NCBI GenBank assembly: GCA_977006965.1 | Contig: OZ345370.1 | Coordinates: 496,001 to 560,000, forward strand | Direction of reading: 5' to 3' | Source: Phymatolithon calcareum | Lineage: Eukaryota > Rhodophyta > Florideophyceae > Hapalidiales | Length of the DNA: 64,000 nt | Shown: in pieces, positions 44,442 to 56,591 of the stretch | Layout: every line of letters starts with the position of its first letter | How positions within the stretch are numbered: the stretch's first letter is position 1 | Notes under the pieces: model-generated | Databases searched by the model: none | The model's input: only the letters and a program-made list of their open reading frames with translations | What the model was told of the DNA's origin: nothing | Made by a program: the position numbers and the translations under genes

Positions 44442-45936
44442 TCAAAATCGTCTCCTAGCTCGCCCGACTGGACGACGAAAGGAAGGTGGGTAATCAAAAT
44501 CTGAGGGGCAAACACAAATCGACTCGAGCACATCACCGCGGGACAGAGAAGTTCCAGGGATTCCATTAGAATCTTTAGAACCAACAGCACTTCCAATCTC
44601 TGTGGGAAGCAAGTCGCTGTGGAATTGGAACGCTTTTTGGAATGCCGAGTGTAGGCGATCGCAAGTGGGGTCGGTACTTGAAGCCAGGTCCAGCAGTCGC
44701 ATTGTGCCACACTGCAATTCCCAGACCAAAGATTTAGAAGATCCAGGTCGGGGAGACATGACAGTTACAGCTTGTGTTTTGAGATGCTTGAGAACGCAAG
44801 TTCTCGGTCCGAGGCTGCAATGACTCGCTTTTCGTGCGCCCTTTCCAGCGTTCTTCCGACTTTCGATACCGCCTCTCTCTCTGCTAATAATCGGAAACAT
44901 CCCCTCAGTGAGGTTTTGAATCCATTAAGGGCACTCTCAGCGAGAAGAGTCAGTCTTCCCTGCCAGTCTACGACAGAAGCGGTCAACATTGCCTGTAAAT
45001 GGGCTTGACGGTTGTTCGATTGCATGATTGCTCGTTTAAGAGCTTGGTGAGATTTCTCGAGGACAAGTTCGCCAACTCGAGACACATGGCCGAGCATTAG
45101 AAGCTTGTATCTAACGAGCTCGCGCATTCTGTGGACGTTCTGCCTATCAATAGTCTTGATGGCCAGTAGACACAGAGATTTCTCTTTTTCCAGTCTCGCT
45201 CGCTTACGTGTATCGCACCGGCCGTCTTCTAAGGCCAGCACATCGCAGTCATCCATTTCGCACAAGTTCTGAATTAGAAGAATGTGCCTATCAGTCTCCA
45301 TTTGAATTCTTCGAATGTGAGGCAATCCGAAATCTACTTCGAATCCTTCCATTGCTGATGGTCTATCCCTTATAATATCCGGCAGGCGCCATAGCTCGGC
45401 AATCAATCGCGTACAGGATCCGACAACATCGATCGCAGCGCAGCACTTGTCAGGCATCGGAGATGTGGATCGTGTTTCGTGCTGCGCGTGAGGAAACCCA
45501 TTGCAGAACCCAGCTTCAGATACGATGGAAAGAGCGTATAGCTCTGCCATGGACATCGTGTTGAGCTGCTTCTTCTCTCTATCCAATTATCTGTTCTGTG
45601 TTGGTAGGTTGTAGTCTGCGAGATAGCCGATCATGAACGTTTGCACATCTCGCGATGCCGTTGGGACGGAAGAAGGTTAAAAACCAGGTTAATACATTCT
45701 CGAAAATGTCCCGTTAGCAAATGATCGGGAGCAATAAAACATGAAATGTATGGATCCAGATCACCAGTAACGACAGAGCTACCACACGACGTTGTTGGAA
45801 TATGGGGATTCGCCTCCATCATAGTTTGTCGAAGACGATGAATCGGAAAGCGGTGCTCATTGAACTCGTGCCGTATTCCGAGCAGTCGGCAAGTCTCTTT
45901 TTTGGGATTTGCATCATGAACTGCAGTGTCATACAC
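44442..45936 (-). pseudogene. decayed protein-coding block of unknown family, possible transposon gene
   Basis: Three consecutive minus-strand frames read as one protein broken by two frameshifts: 45936-45631 (FIAPDHLLTGHFRECINLVF), then 45630-44765 (FMIGYLADYNLPTQNR, TAA, LDREKKQLNTMSMAELYALS...), then 44900-44442. The middle part has a long helical region with ALEDGRCDTRKRARLEKEKS and LEKSHQALKRAIMQSNNRQA. I do not recognise the family. The decay and the neighbourhood suggest a mobile-element gene. Confidence 0.5.
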
Positions 45937-46447
45937 ACGATAATAGCTTTTTAGGAGGCGGATAAAGTCTGCTGCTCATATGGTACAACTTTGCATAATG
46001 GGATGAAGTAGTATCGTAGGGGTTGACAGGCGATAGTTGTGCTTCTTATGATCGCATTGACGTGATATAATTCTGGTGACAATGCATTCCCTGTTACGAT
46101 ACATCAGTCTCGAGATTCTGTACCACATCCGTGCGCATAAGAAATAAAATCTCAATCGTTATCAACCATCAAGTCCATGCAACTGTGATCTGTCCGTCAA
46201 CATAACGCATAGCGCAGATTTCACGACAGGTTCCGAGATATCATCGTCACCCACACGCCATCTCTCTTAAGGCAACTATCTGGATCCTTCACCATTTGAC
46301 ATTCTCTACCGAACACCTTCGATCTGAAGTTCATACGCCCATTTAAATCCTCTCTCGCAAGTGCAGTTGACTTTCATCCTTCTGTTCTTTTATTGCGGTG
46401 TGTTATAGGAGAATAACGATTCCCATATTGTTTCATCAAGGCTGAGA

Positions 46448-47582
46448 ATGGGGCAAAATGTCGCAGTGCCGATTCTGCCGAGACCAATTCCCCGTTCGGA
46501 GATAATTTCTTCACGCCGGCAGTGTAATGCCATGAATGCCGGCTTAGAATCCACATCCACGCTCGAGAAACAGGAAGATTTCAGGGCCCCGTCAGCTTAT
46601 ATACATTTGCAAGGGCCTAGAGCGAACTCTCTCGCCCGCGAACTGGACGAGCTGAGGCGTTCTCACGCAGAAATTACAGCCCTGTTATCGAGATTTTCAG
46701 TTGCGTTGTCTGCCACACGACAGCTCGTACGGTCAGAACGGTCGTTGGCTTTTGGATCACTCTGTTCTCAGGATACCGTCTTTCTACAGACCATTTTGAA
46801 CAGCAACGATCTCTGAGATCGTTGCTGTTCATAATGGCAAGGGCGGCCAAAATTCTCCAACAGGGATACTCGCAGCGCGGAAAATCGTTCTCAGTCATGG
46901 TTGCAGCTAATGCTGTCAAGCAATTTGTGATGGGGTCCCAGACTACCGATTGCACGCTCAGAGACTTCCAGATTCTGGCAAATTCGCTGAATAACAAGCA
47001 CTCGGTTCGTTGCTCTTTGTTCCCTTCGACGTATTTCGCGTTATTTCCGAGCAGGAGACACATTCGCCGATTCGAAATCTTTTTCCCGTCCTTTCACGAT
47101 TTGTGCGAAGCACTGGATTTAGACATTGCACAACGCGAAGCAGGAGTTTATCGGCAAAGAAGGGCGCAGGACAGCAGATCAGATCAATTCAAATCATTGG
47201 GGTGAGCGTCGAGAGGAGCATATCCACGAGAGACTCGGAGCGCGCGTTGCTCATCGGCTCCAGTTTTCCATCAGCAGACCGGTCAGAGGAAGTCCCTTCT
47301 CTATTCCAGAAGACGTTAGCGCGGATTGATGAATCTTGGGAGGCTGGGTTTGAATACAAGAAGATTGGCTTATCTGCGTTTTCAAGCACTGCTTCGGTTC
47401 ATTCAGAGAGTATTGATTCAGACGGTGGAAAGGATCAGACCACCAATCTAAACACTGACGCTCGAGAACAACGAAATTTCTCGCTAAGGTGGGAACGACT
47501 GCCTGGGGCTCAGACTGACTCCAACACATCCCCGCATAAAGTTCCTGGAACGATTCGATCCTTTTTCCAGCTGTTATTGTAA
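46448..47582 (+). pseudogene. decayed coding block of unknown family
   Basis: Plus-strand frames 46448-46816, 46822-47205 and 47010-47582 follow each other in three frames: helical ARELDELRRSHAEITALLSR; LRDFQILANSLNNKHSV; LFQKTLARIDESWEAGFEYK. A perfect 33-bp palindrome (46798-46830) sits exactly at the first frame break. Product unknown. It may belong with the minus-strand blocks on either side as one dead element. Confidence 0.4.
46798..46830. repeat. perfect 33-bp palindrome
   Basis: GAACAGCAACGATCTC, central T, GAGATCGTTGCTGTTC. Located at a frame break in the decayed coding block. Confidence 0.95.
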
Positions 47583-47988
47583 GGTCAAGAGTGTTGACAA
47601 GCTCAGGCAATAGAGTTTTCACCACTCCTATTCAAGGAAGGTTTCTGACAGAGATCGTCATTTCACCGACATCGCAGGATTTGAATAGTACCTCCCAATG
47701 AATCAATTAAAAAGAGCATAAAAAATAATTATAGCTTACATCTGCGCCACATTTTATCCTAGTACACCACAGAAAGAACTTCAGTATTCCAAACACAAGA
47801 AACTATTCACATGAGCATTTCTGAATCTAAATCAATGACAAAGTCGTCAAACGATTGTTCCCGAGCCACATGTCTTCCGCTACGACCTCAGAGCGCGTAC
47901 TCTCCGCTACGGCGGCTGCCGCCGCTGCAGCGGCCGCCATTTTCGCTTCTTAATCCATTACATCCTTCCTTTTCTTCTCCTCTGCCAC

Positions 47989-48225
47989 TTAAGACGTCCA
48001 AGACATTGTTATTTTCCTCTGCCTGATATTGGATAGCTCGACACCGCCATCTCGCAAGCTTAGGGTCACCGCTCCCATAGCTTGGTCCCTTTCACAAGTT
48101 GCCTTGCCCAGCGCGATCTCTTCCACCAAACTTAGCTCCATTCCGAGCGCTCGTCGGATCGCCCCCCGAATTGCGATCGCTAAAATATGAATAGCTTTCA
48201 GTGATAGAGGAGACGCACCAAGCAC
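47989..48225 (-). other. short open frame, possible further exon or relic
   Basis: A 78-codon frame (ALGMELSLVEEIALGKATCE) just downstream of the interrupted frame above. An intron-like GTAGGA...TTTTAG stretch of about 64 nt lies between them, but the phases do not match, so a splice is not supported. Confidence 0.25.
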
Positions 48226-48239
48226 CAGCCTAGACTATC

Positions 48240-49755
48240 CTACCTTGTACAACTCCATGAGAAATTGCCGCGCAACAGCGTGTAGATGAACTTCTTCCTC
48301 GACCGAATAATGGATGTTCGGATTTTCCTCATTCCCTCTTCTGACAACTTCCTTCTTGTACTTGAAGACGACTTAAAGGCTTGGAAATCTTTTCGAAAGC
48401 CCTTTCAATACGTGAAGGTTCTCCTGATCATCCTTCCAAAAAACGACTTGGCTATTTCTCTCCCGAGATCGCTTGATCGCCGTCACCTTCACGTTTGGAA
48501 TGTCCCATGGTCCATTGTCGCCTATCTCCCAAAACACTTCGCCACTTTCATTCATCCAGTCCGCATCGATGTCGCTGAATTCAAAACCGTAATCATCCTC
48601 GTCCGCAGCTTCAACGAACGCAAACTCGGTTCCAGGGAATGGTGGGCTGCCTTCTTGCTCTTCCTTGGACGTCTTGTATTCATCAATCTTGTGAACAAGA
48701 GAAGGTTCTCGCACAGCACCTTTCGTGTGTCGGAGCGCCCGTAGTTCAGCAAAGCCATCATAAACTTGCGAATGGTCGAGACCCCATGAATAGCCTCTTC
48801 GAACTCCATTTCGGACATGTTGGGCCTCCGACGCTTCCGTCGCGGACCCGCTTCGGTGAGTCTCTGCGTGTGCGCCAAACACGTAGTTAATAGCCGGGAA
48901 CGCTTCAATTGGCTCTTCCATAGACTTCAGCCACGCCGATGTTCTTTGAACTCTCCTTGTAGTGGCCGCTACTGACGAATCTGCATCCTCCATATCCTCA
49001 GCAGGAGCAGGCTCAATATCGACGAGCTTCACATGTACCACAGCATGTTCTACGATGCTGTAAATGGCACTGCGCATAAGGAAGCTTCAGATCCTACCGG
49101 CGGGATTCATAAGCTTCTGCTTCTGTTCAATATGTCTCTTAGCCAATAGACACGCGGAAAAGCCAAACGCCCCCTTCAGAAGTGACTTGTGGCGGGACAA
49201 CCTTCGCGCCATGTCCTGATCGAGCCACTTCTCAGCAGGTTTGACCCGGAACGAAAATATTCCGACGATATAGAGAGCAGTCCAGAACAAAAGCGGTGTG
49301 ACACCTTTGTGATTCATCACCACGCTGGAAAACTATACAGAATCAGGCCTTTGTTCCTCGTCCTTCTTCTTAGTCTGACGGTCCAAATATCGGCTTCCAC
49401 TTCCACCGCTGGACACAACTCTGCTCTTTAGAGCTTCCTTAATTGATTCCAAAGTTAACTTCGCCTGAGCTTCCATCTTAGTAAGTAAACGAGATTCCAA
49501 GGTGTCAAAAAACTTCTCGCCTTTAGTCTACATCTTCTGCTCAATTTCTCCGAGACGTCGATTCAGAAAGCTTAGTATTTGTCCATCTTTCTCAGACGAC
49601 GTCGTTATGCCACGACCCTGAGTACCACGGTGCGCCGTGGTCACCTCATTTGCGTTGCGAAAAGGATCGGGCTGGTCTGTGGATTCACTTGGAATAGCTC
49701 TTGGAGACGTGCGGCTCGTTCGACGGACATGAGCAGCTCACGGGGAGCTTATTCC
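48240..49755 (-). pseudogene. long reading frame with four in-frame stops, unknown family
   Basis: A single minus-strand frame stays coherent for about 500 codons but is cut by TAG (about 49530), TAG (about 49333), TGA (49087-49089) and TAA (48373-48375). Between the stops: coiled-coil-like SFLNRRLGEIEQKM and TKMEAQAKLTLESIKEALKS; a hydrophobic helix TPLLFWTALYIVGIFSF; a 234-residue open piece 49077-48373, acidic at its end; and VVFKYKKEVVRRGNEENPNI. All three stop types occur, which argues for mutation rather than an altered code. I do not recognise the protein. The open piece at 49077-48373 could alternatively be a small expressed gene. Confidence 0.45.
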
Positions 49756-52180
49756 GCGATTATGTTGATCGATCTGCGCGTCTTAGTGGTGGTCCATCGC
49801 ATAAATGCCAAAGAAGCGCTTGAATGGCAACAGTACCGATAATGCGCCTTTCTTCCCAAACGCACACGCAGAAGCTCGATTACAGAGCGGATTTCCAGGC
49901 CAGTCCCCTGGTTTCGTATCAGTGAGGTGTAGCAATAAAGCCAGGATGGGGAGAGCCCGCGCACTCTGCTCCGCTCTGGATACGAGCGAGCTGAAATGTT
50001 GCGTTTCGAGTGCCCACACACCCCCTCAGTGAGCACGAGGTCCCCTGCTGTACAATGCCCACGTGTACACGGAAAAGTAAAAAAACGGGCGACCTATTTA
50101 GGTATTAAACACGTGTGCACATACGCGCACATACGCGTCCATTTGCGCACCATCAATTGTCGGTTCTCCCTCCAGCTATCTCGAGATAGCTACGTAGATT
50201 GCAACGACGGGACTTAGTCGCGAGAACCAGATCAGAGAAATTGTCAAATCATGGTTCTCGGCACGTCTCCCGTTTTTTCAATCATCGGAGATCGATTGAA
50301 ACGATGCTATGGATTATAGAATGTATACATAAATCATGATTAAGGCTGTACTGCCTGTAGGACGCGAACGTACGTATCAATTCTGCGACGCTCTCGAAAC
50401 TTCGGCCGATGGACCGTTGCTTGGCCGTGATACCGCGCTGTCCTCTATATAAGCTGGCCTCTGGGGATATCGGAGGGGGTTGATTCCATGGACACACCCG
50501 CAATTGTCGGCGCAAGGAAAACGACGTCATACGACCAAAGAGCTCCGGTGTCAATTCCTCAAGGTAACTCACTGGCCGCAACACGCGGCGCTTTGCATGA
50601 CATAGGCGTGAATTCGTGTCATATGACGATAATGTGGTCTATCGTTGACGAAATCGTCAAATTGGAACCACGTGCTCATGTTCATCGAAGATCAACGCCG
50701 CTAATGTCGTCTCGAAATGTTCTGGCATATTTTCACCTCGATCGCCACAAGGCTTGCGACTAGTTCATATTTTTATCTGCAATGTACTTGTTCGTTGTGC
50801 TTCGCCTCCGCAGAGAAGTGATATCATCTTCCAGTTCGTCTGACACACCATGCGTTTTTCTCATTACTACTCGCTTTAAAATTAAGACGGATTCATGTGA
50901 TGAATTTCAGTGACGCCCTGTAGACGGCCATCGAGGTATGTACAATAATTGTTATATCTGCAATACGTTGGATCATTTTGCAGGGCATTATCTTCTTCAA
51001 TATTTTTCTCATTCATTTCTCACTTCAGTTGAGAACAAAAATGGGACAGATAGTCATAAGCTCAAGGTGACGAAAATCTTCTCATCGCTCAGCACGGCAA
51101 TATCACAATTGCAGTTATTATTCTCTAAGCATACGACAGGTATCAATTTTCGCAAGGTCTCTTTTTCTAAGTCACTCACTTTTGCTCTGTCTTTTCTTGA
51201 CGTTACTATCGTCTCAGGTGTCATGTGCTCCATATTCACCGCATCAGACCGTGCTTTTCATGTTTCTAGGTCCCACTGTAACACGACGCAGGTTTACGTA
51301 GGAAGTTCTACATTTGTTCTAGTCCGTTGCATAGAGAGTGCCTTCACCACCTATATACCACTCCCCGATGGCCAACGGCGTCTTATAAAGTCTCAGAAAG
51401 CTGCACCGTATGCTCCCTCGCGGCCACAGACGAATGAATCCACCATCCTTCCCCGTCCCGTTCCCTCCTCCCAGGATTATCAGGACTGCGCGAAACAGAC
51501 TATCGCCGACTACGGAAGTGCTGATAACTGATTCCACTAATGTCCTTGACAGCTCTGATGGTGAAATTCCCCTGATTACATTTACCTTATCAGGCCGATA
51601 AGGCCTCTCCATCCGGCCGATTTACCGAGTGCTATCCGGACTGATTGAAAATACAGTCCCATCTGAAAGCAATTGTAGTATCCGAACTGATTGCAAATAG
51701 CGTCCCAATTGACAGCAACTAGGGTATCCCGACTGATTGCAAATAGCATCCCAATTTATAGTAATTCGACTATCTGTTAACGTGCTTTTCCCTTATCACA
51801 GGATGACCGAAAGTATTATCAATGTCATAACATTTACAGACCGTAGCAGGCTTATCAAAATGGCACCGCGGTTGCGCCTGCAGTGATTCTTTAAATTCGA
51901 AGCTTCCCGCAACCTCCATTACAAATAGATATTATCCATTGGTTGAAGAGAAAATATATCGAATGGAACTGACACTGTCCGTATCGATGGTTGCAACGTT
52001 GCAATCACAGGCTGTAATTCGGAGATTTGATCATTGATGATGCACCCACAGCTGTATAGAACCGAACAACGCAGCATTGCCCGAGCCTTACTTTCGTCCA
52101 CAGATCTGGGCGAAGTTAGTGCTTTCAATTTCCCCGAAACGACCGACCTTCCCAGTTCAAAAACAGTACATTGAGGCGAT
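49756..52180. other. intergenic upstream of SHMT
   Basis: No supported gene; a 197-codon plus-strand frame (50938-51531) looks like low-complexity chance. Contains a perfect 18-bp palindrome AGCTATCTCGAGATAGCT (50174-50191) and a short tandem array (separate entry). Confidence 0.45.
51633..51770 (+). repeat. three 46-bp tandem units
   Basis: Units start TATCCGGACTGATTG (51633), TATCCGAACTGATTGCAAAT (51679) and TATCCCGACTGATTGCAAAT (51725), exact 46-bp period, then TATCTG at 51771. About 410 bp upstream of the SHMT start. They could be regulatory or a simple satellite seed. Confidence 0.85.
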
Positions 52181-53605
52181 ATGGCGGATTGCTACCCTGA
52201 CGGACTGTACGACAACAGCTTTGCCGGCTTTGCCGGCAATCGTCCAGTGTCCGAGGTCGATCCTGAGATAGCCGATCTCCTTACGCGCGAGAAGGAGCGT
52301 CAGTACACCGGCATCGAGCTCATCGCAAGCGAGAACTTCACATCTCGCGCTGTGATCGAGGTTCTCGGCTCCTGTCTCACCAACAAGTACTCCGAGGGTC
52401 TCCCCGGCAATCGTTATTATGGCGGCACTGAAATCATTGACGAGATGGAGCTTCTCGTGCAGGCGCGTGCTCTCGAATGCTTCGGTCTAGACAAGGAAGA
52501 ATGGGGTGTGAATGTTCAGCCTTATTCCGGCTCCACAGCTAATTTTGCCGCCTACACCGGTATTCTCGAGCCTCATGACCGCATCATGGGACTCGACCTG
52601 CCCAGCGGTGGGCATCTTACACATGGTTTTTACACGGCGAAGAAGAAGATTTCTGCAACCAGCGTCTACTTCGAATCCATGCCGTATCAAGTAGACCGCG
52701 TCACAGGATACGTGGATTACGATAAGTTGGAAGATACCGCATCAATCTTCCGTCCCAAATTGATCATCTGCGGTGCGAGTGCGTATCCGCGTGAATGGGA
52801 TTTTGTTCGTCTGAGAAATATTGCCGACAGTACGGGCGCATTGCTCATGTGTGATATGGCGCATGTTTCCGGGCTTGTGGCGGCCGGGGAGGCGGATTCC
52901 CCCTTCAAGTTGTGCGATTTTGTCACCTCCACCACACATAAGAGTCTTCGAGGACCGAGACAGGGCTTGATATTTTTCCGACGAGGTGTTATCAAGGATG
53001 CCGGTGGAAAGGCAACTGGAAAAGTGTACCAGTGGGAGGACAAGATTAACCAGGCGGTGTTTCCGGGTTGCCAGGGCGGTCCGCATAACAATACGATTGG
53101 CGCGCTCGGTGTCGCACTCAAGGAGGCGATGACGCCGGAATTTAAGGTTTATGCGAAGCAGCTGAGAGCGAATGCCAAGGCGCTTGCTGAAGAGCTGATG
53201 CTGCGCGGACATAAATTGGTGACGGATGGCACGGATAACCATCTTGTGCTTGTGGACTTGCGTCCGGAGGGACTCACTGGGTCCAAAATAGAGAAGTTGT
53301 GCGATATGGTTCATATTACGCTGAACAAGAACGCCGTTGCTGGTGATACGTCTGCACTTTCGCCAGGCGGAGTGCGTATCGGTGCGCCGGCTATGACATC
53401 GCGTGGACTTGTGGAGGCAGACTTTGTCGAGATTGCAACGTTTATTGACAGGGTCGTCGTACTCGCACTCAAGATTCAGAAGGAATCTGGCAGGAAGTTG
53501 AAGGACTTTGTGCTAGCGGCTGCCAAGAGCGAGGAAGTTGCTGAGTTGCGCTCCGAAGTAATTGCGTTCAGCAAGAAGTATCCGATGCCTGGCGGTGTTC
53601 TTTAA
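52181..53605 (+). CDS. SHMT: serine hydroxymethyltransferase, cytosolic type
   Basis: 474 residues from the ATG at 52181, the usual length for cytosolic SHMT. PLP enzyme that interconverts serine and glycine while loading one-carbon units onto tetrahydrofolate. Visible motifs: [14 protein letters not shown] near residue 45; [15 protein letters not shown] (68-82); [14 protein letters not shown] (110-123); the PLP-binding [14 protein letters not shown] with Lys254 as Schiff base; GCQGGPHNN; and the Arg of [16 protein letters not shown] near the C-terminus that binds the substrate carboxylate. No transit peptide is evident at the N-terminus ([14 protein letters not shown]), so it is probably cytosolic. 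Intronless and intact. Confidence 0.96.
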   Translation: MADCYPDGLYDNSFAGFAGNRPVSEVDPEIADLLTREKERQYTGIELIASENFTSRAVIEVLGSCLTNKYSEGLPGNRYYGGTEIIDEMELLVQARALECFGLDKEEWGVNVQPYSGSTANFAAYTGILEPHDRIMGLDLPSGGHLTHGFYTAKKKISATSVYFESMPYQVDRVTGYVDYDKLEDTASIFRPKLIICGASAYPREWDFVRLRNIADSTGALLMCDMAHVSGLVAAGEADSPFKLCDFVTSTTHKSLRGPRQGLIFFRRGVIKDAGGKATGKVYQWEDKINQAVFPGCQGGPHNNTIGALGVALKEAMTPEFKVYAKQLRANAKALAEELMLRGHKLVTDGTDNHLVLVDLRPEGLTGSKIEKLCDMVHITLNKNAVAGDTSALSPGGVRIGAPAMTSRGLVEADFVEIATFIDRVVVLALKIQKESGRKLKDFVLAAAKSEEVAELRSEVIAFSKKYPMPGGVL

Positions 53606-53919
53606 ATGAGCGGTGAAATTCCGGAGTAGATGCCGTCTGTTGCACGTTAAGGTCGAGCAGTTTATGAAAGTGAAGGACGGGCACATGCTTTGTTCTCGTA
53701 TCAAATTGGTAGAAGAAACAAAGCGCAATATGTGCAGAATAGGAATCTGAGCTCCGAGGAAAGTACAATAAAAAAAATTTGTGCAGCGCAAAATATCTGG
53801 TACACGCTCGCGGCACCAAGCTCCGCATAACAATACAAATCGGGCGCTAATGTGCATCACAAGTCTGGAAGGATCAGATACCATTCTGGAGACAAAAAAT
53901 TCTTCCGAAACGCAGCACT

Positions 53920-54546
53920 CTACCGCTTTTTATGTTTCCGTTTACGCCGCGAACTTTCCTTCCCACTGGCTTGTCCAGTGACAGTATTGACCCCTTGTCT
54001 CACCTTTGCAATCACATGCTTCACACCCAAATTCATACCTCTCCCTGTCCCCTTATCTGCCTTCACAGGCACCCTCGGCGGTGGGGCATCATTAACCGGA
54101 GCAGCATTAATTAAGGGCGTCATGAGCTCCGGTGCATTCTGATGGAGTACGCCTGATTGTTGCTGCTCTCGCATTTCACGGAAATTGTTCAATGCCATCT
54201 GCTCCATCATAGGCTTCTTTGGAACACACAGATCAGACACGCCAGCTGCGCGCGCTTCATTTCGCTTTTCCAGAGATGCATTAAATTTTCCGAAGGACTG
54301 TCGGCCAAAAGTTAGCATAGGTTCTTCGACGCCGTAACCGTTCTCAACGATAACAATGGGAGCCTCTTGAGCGTCCGAGCCCGAGGAAGAGGGGGCAGCA
54401 GGAGCGGTCCAGTGGGCGTCGTCCTCTCGACGCTTCTGGCGTTTGGCATACGTCTCGCGCTTGTCACGCTCCTCGCGACGCTTCATGAATGACATGCCCG
54501 CTAAGCGGTCGCTCAACGACCGCTTTGCAGGACGTCCGTCTGTCAT
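53920..54546 (-). CDS. MPP6 (M-phase phosphoprotein 6)-like exosome cofactor
   Basis: 208 residues from the ATG at 54546, convergent with SHMT. The N-terminus LSDRLAGMSFMKRREERDKR matches the conserved MPP6 start (L-x-x-x-L-L-x-M-K-F-M-x-R), followed after the HW position (DDAHW) and an acidic stretch by LTFGRQSFGKFNASLEKRN, the conserved Y/F-G-R-x-S-F-x-x-F-N motif. The C-terminus is basic (RRKRKHKKR), a likely nuclear localisation signal. MPP6 proteins help the nuclear RNA exosome and its MTR4 helicase process 5.8S rRNA and degrade RNA. The family match rests on two short motifs. The gene spans a hairpin AAGCGGTCG-CTCAA-CGACCGCTT (54503-54525). Confidence 0.75.
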   Translation of the reverse strand: MTDGRPAKRSLSDRLAGMSFMKRREERDKRETYAKRQKRREDDAHWTAPAAPSSSGSDAQEAPIVIVENGYGVEEPMLTFGRQSFGKFNASLEKRNEARAAGVSDLCVPKKPMMEQMALNNFREMREQQQSGVLHQNAPELMTPLINAAPVNDAPPPRVPVKADKGTGRGMNLGVKHVIAKVRQGVNTVTGQASGKESSRRKRKHKKR

Positions 54547-55985
54547 CGTGCTGTTTCTCGTCGAACAAGTTGAAAGTCAATTTGTGCGGCGCACTGTTTG
54601 TACTCGATGAATAGCCAGGGCCAAGGTGTGCAAGCTCTAAATGCGGTGTGGGTGGTCGCACTGGTCATTGCTCGTTAGCTAACTGTTTTTTGCTACGAAC
54701 GACGTCCGAAACGGAGACAAGTAGGCTCTCAAAAATTTGCAAAATTAATGAAGTCTCATTGTTTTGGTTTGAGGCGGATATGACAGTAAAATGCTTTATT
54801 TTAGTGACAAATCCGCATCAAAATATGAACGAAATAAATTTGAGTCGAAACGGCACCTACTGTTTTAATCGTTTTTTCTTTTAGGCCTTTGGATTGGGAT
54901 CGATCGATCTCACAGATGGTTGCAAGATATCATTCAATCTGCGTGTCTGTCTTGTTCAGTCGAAGACACAAATCGCTGTACAGGAGCCGGTCGTTCGTTT
55001 ATGTACAAAGTTTAAACTAGAGTGGATTAAGCAGTAGCTTTGCTCTCTGGAGGGAATCGCCTTCCGGACGAAATTTTTCCTCTCTTTTATCAGCGTAGAA
55101 TTCGTTTTGCTTTCGCGCAGCTCAGCTGTTCCAATGAGAAAATATGGTATTCCGTTATACCAGCATAATTACATATCACTGATCTGAGCTCTTTTGTCTA
55201 CCCAACAGGAGGCATGAAACAGTACCTATCGGCAACGAAACCGGAATCTGTCAAACTGACGACAGAGACAAAACATGTGGCCTAAAAAGCTGTTCAAGTG
55301 AGTGAATTCATGACAGGCGTACGCCATTTCTGAAACAAAGAAGTAAAAAGTGGAAGAATTGGCGCCCCCGGACGGTTGGATCACTTTTTCTGTGTTCCAA
55401 TTCCCGCGGAGTGCTCCTAGTTGAGCAGGAAGACTAATTTCTGATAATTATTTGTATACAAGGCGCAAAAGGTCTAGAAAGCAGTACGCGAGTAGATGGT
55501 TAGCTGGACATGGCCTTTTCGTGGGGCTCTTCGCTCTAAACTGAAGACTTCCGTGGAAGTGAACGGGCATCTCACTTGATACACTTCCTCATTCCCGCTG
55601 CTTCTAGAGAAAATATTCTCACGCTGCTGCGTTCATTTCTTTCTACCGTGAGGCGTCGCCGAGATCAGCGCAGTCTTGTGATAGACCCAAAGCCACGTAC
55701 CAACGACAGGGGATAAACTAAAACTTTTTTCAAGTCTCCACAGATCACAGAATACCGAAAGGCCTCTCTGTCTCCTTTCATCAAAAAAGTGAACTCGCGT
55801 ATTGCTTTTCTGTCCATCAAACGATGGATAAATCCTACTTTCCACTTCAAATGCGATTAAACTAATTGATACTACGTGTAACACAGGCTGAACAAATAAC
55901 GAGTCCCCGTCCGGGAGGACTGTTTACCGTCCGGGTTACAGAAAATGTACATTTGGGACCAACAACAGTCGAATAGCGGATTCTG
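54547..55985. other. intergenic, nothing recognised
   Basis: AT-rich, only short frames. No repeat identified. Confidence 0.45.
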
Positions 55986-56591
55986 ACGGATAGAAAACTA
56001 CTCAGAGATCTAGGTCTTCGTCTTTGCGGCTTAACTTTCCTGTATGGCTGTGAATCATGGAAGCTTATAGAACCCGTGTGGAAGAAACTCAAATCAACAA
56101 GTGCTAAGATACTATCAAGAATAACGGCACGACGAACCGCCATCGAGGCCAGGGCACCCACTATGGATGCGGAAATGCGGGCCAGGGACCTACAACGAAA
56201 CTGGCTCGGACAGATGCTTAGAATGGACGAGATCTGTTTGGTCCGGCAGGTACCGCTACCGTGCGTTAGACCAACAGCAGAAGAAGAAGAGGGAAGATCG
56301 CTCGAGATACCAACTGAGTCGAACAATCTACCGATGGTTCTCCGCGTAAGAGAAAGGTCTACACGGTTGCGATGCCTACGGCTGATATTCAATAGAGCAC
56401 CTCTTTGGAGAAAATCAGTACTTGGTGCATACTTTGGTGTCACAGCCGTGATTGAGCTGGTCGCGCTCCAAAGCATTCTATCTTCATCCAAGATTAGTCC
56501 TGAAATTGAATATGAATGTAAGCGACTCACTGGAGCACTTGTTGGGAGAGAAATACGAATCAAGGATATACTGAATAGTCAAACTAAGTGA
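55986..56591 (+). pseudogene. LINE (non-LTR retrotransposon) C-terminal fragment
   Basis: Plus-strand frame reading GLTFLYGCESWKLIEPVWKK, ILSRITARRTAIEARAPTMD and ARDLQRNWLGQMLRMDE. The Y-G-C-E-S-W, W-L-G-x-x-L-R-M pattern is the region after the reverse transcriptase in many LINEs. The RT core and endonuclease are missing, consistent with 5' truncation. The downstream part (to 56591) remains open but is not conserved to my eye. Confidence 0.7.

Noticed and set aside
48240-49755. Stop codon reassignment
   Set aside because: All three stop codons interrupt the frame, while intact genes here use them normally as terminators.
50938-51531. 197-codon plus-strand frame as a gene
   Set aside because: Low-complexity Ser/Thr-rich sequence with no family resemblance in an AT-rich spacer.
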